Source: Papiliotrema nemorosa
Taxonomy: Eukaryota; Basidiomycota; Tremellomycetes; Tremellales; Rhynchogastremaceae
Assembly (NCBI GenBank): GCA_032158125.1
Contig: JASKOT010000003.1
Coordinates: 868,001 to 932,000 of the forward strand
Length of the DNA stretch: 64,000 bases
Direction: 5' to 3'
This document shows positions 54,103 to 64,000 of the stretch, piece by piece. The position numbers were made by a program, and so were the translations under genes. Under the pieces are notes generated by a model. It was not told the origin of the DNA. It ran no database searches and worked only from the letters and a program-made list of their open reading frames with translations. How positions within the stretch are numbered: position 1 is the stretch's first letter; each line of letters opens with the position of its first letter.

Positions 54103-54238
54103 GTGACCACGACCGGAAAGTAGGATGCCAAGTCGATTTGGTTTTGCCACCCAGGTAGCACAAGCATGGGAGCCCCGTCTTGAGTGACCACGACCGGAAA
54201 GTAGGATGCCGAGTCGATTTGGTTTTGCCACCCAGGTA
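54103..54238 (+). repeat. Direct duplication of a 55-nt unit (flanking repeat, copies 2 and 3)
   Basis: Units 54103-54157 and 54184-54238 match except one base (a/g at the middle) and start 81 bases apart. Each contains the shared core CGACCGGAAAGTAGGATG followed by CGATTTGG after six bases. They lie about 700-830 bases upstream of the gene A start, inverted to copy 1. Confidence 0.9.
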
Positions 54239-54730
54239 AAACGGGTTTCGTCCTCTTCGACAACTCCCCAGACCTCGATGGATCTATGTCGGCCCACGTC
54301 GTGACCTCACCCGGGACTTTATGGCGAGATCCGTCTGCAGTCCACGACACTTGTGCTTCTAGTGGTGCTTGCGGCACGCAATGGCTCGTTGACTCTTCCC
54401 GCGTCGTCTGAACAATGTTTAGCCTTATCGTCCCTCCCTCCTCATCAACATCTGGTGAAGACGACTAGAATCGAATCTCGTGCGTTGTCTTTTACTGATA
54501 TATCAGGTCTCGGCTCAAATCGCGCAACTTTCACTCAGCTCATTCTAAGTGCGACAGATGATTTCATGTGACGACGTGTGTGCCAATCTTGGTTCACACC
54601 AGTAAATGGCTACAAATCCAGGATCAGCCGCACCTCAAACCAGTCCTCACACGTCGATCATGAGAGTCGTCTCGTATCCCTTGTAGTCCCCGACAGTCGG
54701 CTTTGCGGATGCCTACCATTCTCAAGCGTT

Positions 54731-54770
54731 CCCCATGCCAAATCGACGTGAGCTTCTACTTTCCGGTTCG
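54731..54770 (-). repeat. Flanking repeat, copy 4
   Basis: On the minus strand it reads CGAACCGGAAAGTAG, eight divergent bases, then GTCGATTTGGCATGGGG. It keeps the spacing of copies 1-3 and shares CATGGG with copy 1. It lies about 550 bases past the stop of gene B. Confidence 0.7.
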
Positions 54771-55317
54771 TGTTTGCTGTCAGCCGTCCTTCGACCTGCT
54801 TCGTAGCTGTGTGCCAAGGAAGAACGTTACGCATACAGGTAGCAAGCGGGTGAGGGCTAGAAGGAACGACACTGGATGGCTAAAGCACGGACCGGGCCCC
54901 GTATTGGGTCATGGATGACTGGTTAGCCGAGTGTTCATAGCAGAGATTGAGCCATATTGGCGGGATCGTCAGAAGATGCATTGACAATATTCACGTTCAT
55001 ATCGTACAAGATGTCCACTCAAACTTCAGCCTCCCGCTCGGCGTCAAATCGTCAAAGACTTCTAGTTGCCGGCACGCATCTCTTGTGCTGACACACGAGG
55101 GCGTTTCGATTGATGTGATGACCCACCGAACCTGTACACAAGTATGACATTGGGGATAATTCTCTTTTGGTAGCAAGACATGCATCTCAGCCCGGAGAAG
55201 CCGTTTGTCGACCGCAGACGTGATGCCAGACGATGGAAAAGATGCATTTTCACCTAAAATCGAGCTATCCACATTCTCGCAAAGATCCTTCGTGTTCTCA
55301 CATATCGGGACCAGCAC

Positions 55318-58300
55318 TCAATCGCTGGACAATTCGATGGGTTCCTCGGCAACCTGCAGTTTTTTCCCCTTTACTCTTGCCTTTGCTTTCTTATCAGCTT
55401 CCTGCGAAGAAAATTCTCCGATAACCTCCTCGAGCGAGTCCTGCTGCCGCGAAGGTCGAGAGAATCCAGTGACAAACGGTTTACTCCGCGACTTGTATGT
55501 GATGATCTTCTTTGGTTTTGGGTCTGGAGAGGAGAATCGTGGCCTCTTCGAGATCGACTTTGACGACCGCGTGTCATCAGCCATACGCTTGAGGACAGGA
55601 GCGTTCCGAGAATTCGGAGCGGCTGCTGATCGTCGTTGTAAGCCCATGGCATGTGCTGGTTGGCGAGAAGTTGATGTCGGTGGCAGTCGGGAGCTGGAAG
55701 CTTGAACTTGTTGGTGGGAACTAACGGTGGGTTGAGGTGCTCGGGAAGTGGATGCGAGCGGCTGATCGGCCGTCCGTCTCGACTCAAGGATCGCCTGGTG
55801 CATCTCGCTGGGATCAAAGCCGTCGTGGTTGTCGTTCTCCGACGAGACTGACACCAGTGATCGAGGGGGAGGCGTTCGAGCTTTGCCCTTACCCTTGGAG
55901 ATGGCGCTGGTCTGCTTGTTTGTCACTGGCGTCGAGTTGCGAACGGGGTCAAGGGAGGAACGAGATGAAGGCGGAAATCGTTGAACCATACGGCTCATCA
56001 CTACCGGCGACTTTGACCTAGGCTGTAATTGTGCACTCGACTTGGTAAAGTTCAATATTGGGAAAGCGCCAGTTCTAGTCACCACTCCCCCGGCCAACGC
56101 ACCAAGGTGATCTCTAGGCAGCTGCACCAACTTTAGGTTTCGAACGTCTCCGTTTGATGACCTTGCGCTAATGTACCATTCCCAAACCCCCTGTGTTGTG
56201 GAGGGGACTGAAAAGCCGTTGGGGATCCGATTCGACTGGACAAGCTTGCGGTGCTCACGCGCGACATCTGCGAGATCCTCTACATAGCCTCTGAAGTGTT
56301 CGTTCTCCCTCACAGTGTTTGTCGGGTATCGGCTGGTCGGCACCTTTCTCAAAAGTTGATCAATTTGGGCGTAGATGGTCTTCAACCTCTTGACGATCGA
56401 ATTTTCCAAGTTTTCCGAATGCTTCTTGAACAGAGCCCTATCGTGTCAGCGTTCATCTCAAGCCGCTAATAGTGCTGAAGACAATCAACTCACGCCGACT
56501 CGGCTTGAATCTGTGCAAGGGTTTTGAGCCTCGCGTCTTTTAGGAATGCTCTGTCAATGCGCAAGTTGGCCTGTTCGTCTCCCGACTCCAGCCACTCCAA
56601 TTCCTCTAGAGTCCGAGTGGGCAGCGACGTATTCTCCACCGTTGCAGGTGGCTTCCTCTTTAGCCGCAGAAAGGTGTATATAGATTGAGAGCAGTATCGC
56701 AGATGCTCCAAAAGGTATTCGGCGCCGTTGTCCCGAAGTATACGTCGTTGTCCTCTCGTGAAAGCAGCTTTGAGGTCGTCGACTCGCGTCTTGAAGTACT
56801 TGCCGAATTTCGAGCTTGGATCGGAAAAGCCTACTTCCGTGTAGTCGACTTTGGTCAGTCCGAGGTCGTCGTTTTGGAAAAGAGCATTTTCGAGCGACGC
56901 CTTGAAGCACGCCGCCGCCCAGACTGCCATATCCACCGAGTTCAAGGCGACGATAGTGAAAACCTGCACTTTGAGGGGGGTCTTTTTGGAACCAGCCGGT
57001 GGGGACCTGTGAGATCGTCCTATCCGCTGTTGGTACGCCGCGTGTGACCAAGGAACGGACTGTGAGGCATCAGTCAACCATTTCGGAGGGACTCGACATC
57101 TGACCCACAAGATTGATGACAACATTCATACGCCATAGAGTGATCCCCAAGCCGGCGACTGGGGTGCAGATAAGCACTCGACAAGTCCTTGGGGCGTTTG
57201 GCCAATTCGGGTGACGAGTCGCGGGATGATCTTGGTCTCGATTTACAGTTCTGAAAAGGTCCTCTCTTTCCTTTTGAGAAGACTCGCCGGTAAATATCGC
57301 TGCAGACTGATTGATGGTCGCCAATGCCTGACGTCAGCACGGCTCTCGGTAGAACACATTCCAGCACACGAACCTGTAACAAAGGTTCCACGCTCGCAAT
57401 GTGATCCACGTGAAATATGAATTTCGACTTCTGTTCTGTTCTTAAATCCTTCTCCTCTTCCATGATCGTCTGGATCAACTCCATGGCCTTTTGGAGCTTT
57501 GTCGAGATTTTATCGTGAAAAGGTTCTCCCTGCTTCGGCAATCGCTTGTACAGGCTGTAGTATGGGTGGATCGTTGAATCGATCGCTGCCCCATACCCCG
57601 CGCCAAACCATCCCAATGATCCGCTGCTCATAAGCGAGTGCTCGACTGCATCGAGATGGCTGATACTCACACTTCGAGCTTCTTTTTACGCTCAGCATTT
57701 CTATCCCGTAGGCAAAGCCTTACCACCTCGGATTCTCGATGCGGCAAGATGATTGGTATGAGGAGCTCCGAGATTTGGCCTAGCTGCAGTGCCGGCTGAC
57801 CCGCCTTGTCCAAGCTGCTTCGGGTCCGCCGGATCACATACTTGAGAAAATCTCCCAGGAACGCCGTGACGACTTGCGTGAAGCCAAACACTGTGGTGGT
57901 CAAGCCAGGCTGACCCCTCTGGACCTCCGCCGCCAGTGACGGTGACAAGATGCCCTTGGCCTTGTAGCCTTGAACTGCGGTACCGTCCGCCCTGACCCCA
58001 CGAAACCAATCGCGGGAACTAATCCAATTTGCCTTTTTATCGGCCTTCTCCTGCGCCTTCACGACGTCTCTCGCTGCTCGGTACTTGGCAGAGAATCCAA
58101 CGCCGGCCAGGATGCCCCGACTTTCTCTGACCGCTGCCACTGCGCCTAATACACCAATGTCCAAGGGATTCTTCAAAATCGGCGTTGCCGTTTGAATTAT
58201 GCGATACTTGGCCTGAGCACACATCGCCAGTGTGGTCTGGGTGAAATTGCCGTTGGGCTCCTTGAGGTAATGTGCTTCGTCACATATCGACACACAGTAC

Positions 58301-60474
58301 TCGAGATCCATCAAAGAGCCCCCTCTGTATGTCCGACCATGCTTCCTGGCCGCCTTGATTGCAGTGTCTCTTTCTTTCCATATCGACGCGACTTGATTGT
58401 AGCTGGCCAAGACTAGATGTCGCCCTGGATATCGAGCGCCGCTCCCCAATCGCCCCTTCTGAACGTTCTCTTTCCAGTACTTCTGATCGAAGGTGATGGT
58501 TTGGTACGCCCCATCACGATCTCTGCGAGCCTTGATTTGATGGATAATGAGTTTGGGAAAGACCGCTTTTAGTTCCCGAGACATGGCGTCCATTGTCACG
58601 GCCGGACCGATGATGATCGAGGGAAGGGCCGGGGGTATGGGTGAATTTGTCGAGCCAAAATTGTGCAACTTGAGAGTTGTCGAAGATTGCACACTGGCGA
58701 TGGCCTGGTCAATGGCGGACGATTTCGCCATGGTGTTGACATTGGCTGGCGTGACTCGAGCATAAGGAGGAAAGGCTTGCGGATCAGGATCGTCGCCCGC
58801 TTGAATAACCCGTGATTGGAGTGCGGCCTTCTCTCCCCAATAAGCAAAAGTATGAATCGCTAGTCCTGCTTGTAGAGTCTTCCCCATACTCGTCTCGTCG
58901 CAGACGAAAGTAGCAGCTGGATGTGATGGATAGTGAGCACGCGAGCAGATTCCACCAACACCGACGAGTTGTAGGTCCCGGAATCGCAAAAGCTCACCAG
59001 TTCCCGAAGGGGAATGCACATTGGGGATCGATTCGGGCTGGTATCCGAGATAGGCGAACTGGTCGCGACGAGACCAGGATCTAAAGGCTTCGACCCCGAT
59101 TTGAACATCTTCCGTTTCGTCCTGGTCGACGGCGCCAGAAGGTCTATGTCGGTCGAAGAGTCCAGTCACGCTCTCAATTCCCCCCTCTGCTTCTTCTTCG
59201 TCGTCCTTGCCCACCTCTGCTTCTTGCTCCTCCAGCTCTCTTTCCGCTTCTTGACTCTGAGACTCTTCTCGAGCTACCTCATCCGACCTCTTCTCGCCAA
59301 CGATAGGACTCTCTGCTCGGACCTGCTTCCTCGTGTCGGCAATCAATGCCCTGACATCGGCCTTGGCATCCGTCAACTCTACATCTTTCGGACCATTGGG
59401 ATTGACGATCCTAAGATTTGCCTCCCAGTTGTGCAGTTGCTCGTTTAGGTTCTTGATCTTGATCGTACGCTCAGCGGTGGGCATTCTCCTTCGTCCAAAC
59501 CCCGAGACTTGGCTCCGTGACGCGAGCTCTACAATACTCAGCGTGTCTGCAAGCAGGAGCGCCAATTAACTTACCGTTCGACATTTTATTGAAAGTGTCC
59601 TTGGCGTTCGTAAGAGCCGTGGAAGCAGATCTTACTTTCGCCTCCAACACACCCGTAATGAATTTCGAGTGACAAGATTTCCAATATAGCTTAACATCAT
59701 CTAGGATATCTCTCTCAAAATTCAGAGCATCCATCTTTGAATTAAAGTCGAATGACGATTTCACCGCTTCCTTTCCAAACGCGGCAACACATACTTGTGC
59801 AGCAATAGAACCGGGAATAGTGATCTCGAACGTTAGCATTGTTTCGGTGGCTTCGTGGTCAAGGCTGCTAAACTTACTGTTCGTGCGATGGCGGTAGCAT
59901 GCTTCGGACCCTCCAAGGCACAGGTCTTGCTCCACGAGTCGCTTTTCCCATTGTAACTTCCACCAACTCCTTGAGCCATCCGTGCACTGTATGCGTCAAA
60001 GATCTCCCAGCCCGAGACGCCACACGTCGTATGGATGAGGGAAACCATCAGGTTGTAATGAACATCCGCCAACTGCTTCACTTTCTCCTTCTCCGGCCCA
60101 ACGTAGAATGTGTCTTTGGAAGGAAAGCAATGAGCCGGTGATTCCGTCAATATCTTCAAGACGTCGTCGGGGATTGCGTGTATGATAGAGTCGTCCGTCG
60201 AGGTCTTATTGAAACCGAAAACCACGCTGATCAGGGCTTTGGTCTGATCAAGGGAATATGGATTGAGGTGGAGACGAGCGAAGTAGTCGACGTTGGTAGC
60301 TTTCCTCGAATGTGCGCCGGTTGAGATAGCTCCAGAGTTAGTTTTGATGGATTTGACACCCGCTCGTCTGCTCGACGTAGGAGCAGCGGCAACGGATGTA
60401 CTGATCAAGGGTTGCAGGCGATGTTGGTTGCCCAAGGTCCCCCCCTTCCCTGGCGGCTTTTTGGAGCTAGACAT
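55318..60474 (-). CDS. Divergent SNF2-like ATPase, gene B, 1,625 aa
   Basis: Exons (minus) 60474-59878, 59824-59575, 59546-57671, 57623-57374, 57327-57109, 57059-56494, 56437-55318; 1,626 codons, fully open with gt-ag introns. Same architecture and same intron positions as gene A; exons 4 and 5 are identical in length (250 and 219 nt). Motor motifs: Walker A DETSMGKTLQAG (about 499), DEAH in ICDEAHYLKEP (about 705), TATPI (about 735), lobe-2 strand KFIFHVDHIASVEPLLQ, CTPVAGLGITLWRMN (about 1045) and QRIGRSHR (about 1075). The N-terminal domain (NPYSLDQTKALISVVFGFNK; GWEIFDAYSARMA) is shared only with gene A here. The Ser/Pro/Lys-rich tail is predicted disordered and nuclear-like (ISKRPRF). 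Intron 2 is only 28 nt. An ATP-dependent DNA or chromatin role is inferred from motifs; no named subfamily is recognised. Confidence 0.85.
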
Positions 60475-61994
60475 GGGGGCAAAGGCCTTTTGATGCAAGT
60501 GGAATAAGAGCTCTGGAAGTCGGCCTAGCTTGCGTCCACCCGGCAAATGTCTCGATAAACCTCGACTATGGTAGGGAAGATGTAGATGATGTTGATGATG
60601 TTGATGATGAGGAGGGTTGGGTTGAGGTAGAAAGATGAAAGTTGAGGGAACTTCGAGGCATCGACCACCACATCCCAAAATCCTGCGCTATGACCCCAGC
60701 CATCAACACACGATTCCGACGTATTTACCACTCACAATCGTGTGACTCATCTCACCCATGTCCCTTGTGCATCAATCGCCGTCCAAAGAAAGATGTATAG
60801 GTGACAAATTTCTGGTCGAATCGCAGGGCCAGGCCACCTGCCGGATCTCACTGTCAGTCTCGACTATACGCGACTCAGCGGCTATTCTTACCGTCTGATT
60901 CAAGGCCGTAGGGCATGTATTCGAGGGCGAGCTATCTGCTGAGCTCGAGCTTGCCCTGTAAAACCACCGAGGCAACCTAGCGACCTACTTGCCGGCAGCC
61001 AGCTTCATTTCAGCCACCTTTGCTTCATCACCCAGAGGACCGGTCTCTGTCTACAATTTCGAAAGAGTCGACGCTTCTCCCTCCTACGCTGGACCTCGGA
61101 GTATCCAGAGTTGAGATGCTCAATGTTTCGGAAGCTCGACTCCCGTCAAACTGGCACATGGCTCTAGTTGCCGGAGATGCTTTCCAGCTCAATCGCTGTC
61201 GACCTCTCGACCCGACACGAGTTTTCGTACATTCTCCAGTTCCAAGAACTCGCATGGTATCATAGACCGGAAAAGACAGAGCGTGGCAAGGTCGAACTTC
61301 TGCAATTCTATACGTGATACGTTGCATAAGAGGAATGAATAGGATCGTAAAGCTGAAATCATCTGACTGTGATTAGTAACGCCGACGGGCAGTACTCACA
61401 CGAGTTCCACCGTAGGCATTCAGCTCCAAGTCTGAGGGCTTCTCAATCACATCACTGCGATGCAAGCGATGGTGCGGTGAATGAACGTCAAGATGGAACG
61501 GAACAGCAAACGGGGAGTGGGAACAGTCTCGAGTGGCGCGTTCAATTTCGAGCCGACCTCGACTTTCACTTTATCCTTTCAAGACGAAGGCCCATCCTTG
61601 GACGAAGTTCCGATTCGACTCTCACAATCAACATCTACAAAGTGAGCAGTGTCATATAGAACCCCGAGATCGAGGTGGGGAGGCGCCCGACATGACGTGA
61701 ACGTTGGGGGTCTCCCCAATTTGCTATTAGCTCCTGTCGTCTGTCGAACCGAGAGTCAAGTCTGGTTGCCGGAGGCGGACACGTCAGAATGCACAGAGCC
61801 TCCGATTGCCGGATCGTCCTAACCATTGACATATATCAGGTCATGATGTGCATGGGAATCTGCGTTTCGCAGCTATGGTATCAGATGCTATGGCTCATGA
61901 CGATGGAGCTGGTAAAAACGTGGAAATGTCGGAAACTACACATGGGTCCAAAAGCCACCTATCCGGGTCCACATGGGTATAAGCGCAGCACCAC
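60475..61994. other. Spacer between ATPase gene B and the recombinase-like gene
   Basis: About 1.5 kb. A GATGATGTT triplicate is at about 60585-60610, just upstream of the gene B start. A weak partial match to the flanking repeat (gaccggaaa) is at about 61265. Other ORFs lack support. Confidence 0.5.
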
Positions 61995-64000
61995 TCATCT
62001 TCGGAAAAAGCCATTCTCGTCAAACAGACCAGAAGGTATCATGTCTTGAGAAAAGTCGAGCATTTGATTCTCAAACATTTGAGGCAAGAAGGTCCACGGG
62101 ACAGTCGAGATGGTCGCCGAGGTCTCTGCCAGCTCCTTTTTGGTCCCTACACCTTCGCCTCTTGACCACCCCTGCTCTGCGAGCTTGATGCTCACATCTT
62201 TCCTTTGCTCGGCTCTCGTGTCAGACTTCAGCGCCGGTATCCAGCTGGCATCGATCTTGTCGGAATGCGACATGACCACGTGCGATCGAGCGAGGTTTTG
62301 TCCTTTTGTGTCCTTCACATAGGCTCGTTTGAAGTTGCAGAACGGACAAATCCATCGCCCTTTGCGCGTATCAGTGACTAACGACTAACCGCTGAAAACT
62401 CACTATCTTGCAAATGGTGCTCCATCCATCGGTTTGCAGCGTGAAAAGGATGATGAAACTGAATGACGTGCTTGTCCCAAGTCTTGGAACCAGGCGGGAA
62501 GACCTTTTCTTTCTGCTCCTTAGACGCAGTGGGATCCTGCGCACAAAGTTGGCATCTGCTCTTCCTGGAGCCGTCGACGAGTCCAATCACAGCCCTGTGC
62601 ATCAACGGAGTTCGGTGATGGGTGATCCAGACTTACCGGAGGAAGGATATCTTGTCTTGAACCTTGTTATCTGTAGACCTCAGCGACTCGGGTTGCATTG
62701 ATGCCTAGCTCAATCTTACCCTGGATGTCTGCCTGGCCGTCGCTACCCCTTGGCGCGTCTCTCTCCGTGCGACTGGAATGTACTTGAGGTTGTCCGGAGC
62801 CAGACTCGACCACCGGGAACGCGTTCCGAGCCGTGAGAACAGCTTGTGTGGCATCATTGACGGCCGCTTCATCCGCGGTGGACAGCCTGGCGTTCTTGGA
62901 GCGAAGCATAAAGTCTTGTAATTCCATCTCACCTCGGGCGACTTGCCCTTCGACGTCGTTGGCGTCGTCTTCTTCTCCTTGAAGGCCGTCGGTATTGGTC
63001 GATTTAGGGTTACCGGAAATGCCATTGCTGTCCTCTTCACCATCGACGATCAAATCAGGCTCGGTACCGTCATCTTCTTCGTCTTCGCCTTGCTCCTCCT
63101 CTTCCTCCTCATCCATGTCGTCGTCGGCAGAAGGCACATCAATGCTTGGCGCTGTTCCATCCACCTGACCTTCCTCACCGGTAGACTGTTCGGTGGATAG
63201 CAGTGATTTCTCCCTCTCAACCAACCCTTTGACCAGCTCCTTTACCAGTTGAGATGCCCCTGCTTCGTCGTGTTCCGACCTGCGTTTCTCGACTAGTTCC
63301 CATTGTTCTTCCTCCATTGCCAAACGGGTCCTCTCATGCGCGTCGGCCCATATTGAAGCCTGATACTTGGTCTTTATGGTCGAGAGACGGTTGCTGAGTC
63401 TTGCAATGAAAATCACCAAATATGCTTGATTCAATGCTGTTTTTCGGGCGAGGCTCTTGTACTACAAGATTGTCAACACGAGCAGAGGCTGCGCGGGCCA
63501 ACTCACAGGTTCAATGGTCATCCAATCTGAGCTACCTGTTGCCAAACATCGTCGTAACAGCGCTCTCTTGTGTGCGAGATGTTGAAATTCGGGGCTGGCA
63601 CATAAAGCATCCTTCAAAGTGACTTTATTGGCAAGGGCGGGATCGGCAACCCTATGCAGTGTGAGCTCTGATGGTTTTACAGCAGGAAGGGTCAACGAGA
63701 CATACCTAGAGAAAGATAGGGGAGTGATGACCATTGCTTGCTGCTCCGCATGACCCAGAACAGCTTCAGTCACGTTGAGGTCCTTGGCACCCTGATCGTA
63801 TTTTTGCTCCAAGACACCCGAATTGGCATCATGGCCCAAGAAGAACCGGACAAAGCGACGATCTACGTGCTTGGAGGTGTTGGTCGCAAAACCCCTACGA
63901 CACCCGTAAAATGTGTCCTCAAAAGCTGAGACTGGTCAGAACAATGCTGCGACGAGATGAACATACGTTGACCACTGGCTATACCGTATCGCCGCATAGC
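61995..64000 (-). CDS. DUF3435-type tyrosine-recombinase-like protein, C-terminal part (5' end outside window)
   Basis: Visible exons (minus): 64000-63967 (partial), 63925-63706, 63651-63507, 63461-62720, 62670-62637, 62594-62404, 62359-61995; 443 codons plus stop, all in phase. The first 50 residues hold a tyrosine-recombinase C-terminal box: YGCRRGFAT (the Y/H-x-x-R arginine), FLGHDANSG (histidine) and a tyrosine 11 residues later in LEQKYDQG. Downstream a helical region (TLKDALCASPEFQHLAHKRA) and a Glu/Asp-rich linker precede two zinc-finger-like modules, CQLC...HVIQFHH and CPFC...HVVMSHS. This recombinase, helical region and paired zinc-finger order is that of DUF3435 proteins, which include Starship captains and relate to Crypton recombinases. 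Role inferred: integration/excision of a mobile element. Not broken in the visible part. Confidence 0.72.

Larger units (their letters stand above)
53409..55317. other. Spacer between ATPase genes A and B
   Basis: About 1.9 kb. It holds the upstream region of gene A with an A/G-rich purine tract on the plus strand (about 53640-53705), the duplicated 55-nt repeat, repeat copy 4 and the 3' flank of gene B. ORFs of 60-110 codons here lack support. Confidence 0.6.

Noticed and set aside
61255..61300. Fifth copy of the flanking repeat
   Set aside because: Only about nine bases match clearly; the second half does not keep the spacing.

Overview
This window is nuclear DNA of a basidiomycete yeast of the Cryptococcus/Kwoniella type (Tremellales). 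That placement is an inference from four things: very intron-dense genes with 28-75 nt introns, GTRNGT donors and CTRAC branch points close to the acceptor; compact gene spacing; gene content; and an HXL1-type bZIP factor. Most genes had to be assembled from many exons, and exon coordinates are given per gene. In almost every complete model the phases close exactly.

Left part (1-46 kb) is ordinary gene-dense chromosome. In order it holds: the 3' end of an unknown gene; a Rog1-type lipase; a kelch protein; the unfolded-protein-response factor HXL1 with an Ire1-type cytoplasmic intron; S-adenosylhomocysteinase; exocyst Exo70; a small orphan; a GT71 mannosyltransferase; a Rab4-like GTPase; a CNH-like protein; NAD-glutamate dehydrogenase; a mitochondrial adenylate kinase; THO subunit THOC3; a cyclic phosphodiesterase; allantoinase; a Zn(II)2Cys6 regulator; lipoamide dehydrogenase; Mago nashi; a His/Pro/Lys-rich protein; an Ish1/Msc1 repeat protein; and a DUF1295 membrane reductase. 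Several genes share divergent promoters (kelch/HXL1, SAH1/EXO70, AK/THOC3). Microexons of 6, 6, 7 and 10 nt and two GC-AG introns are supported by protein conservation.

Right part (46.8-64 kb) looks like an accessory island. It starts at an intron-containing tRNA-Lys(UUU) that has an inverted copy of its 5' half nearby. An orphan ORF follows. Then come two tandem paralogous giant genes (about 1.54 k and 1.62 k codons) of a divergent SNF2-like ATPase family. Each has a unique N-terminal domain, an unusual Walker A (DETSxGKT), DEAH, TATP and QRIGRSHR motifs, and a long disordered tail. Short related repeats lie in inverted orientation around the first gene and next to the second. Running off the right edge is the 3' part of a tyrosine-recombinase-like gene of the DUF3435 type (the Starship captain family), transcribed inward toward the two ATPases. 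The recombinase, the duplicated ATPases and the flanking repeats together suggest a mobile or formerly mobile element. Confirming that needs sequence to the right of the window.
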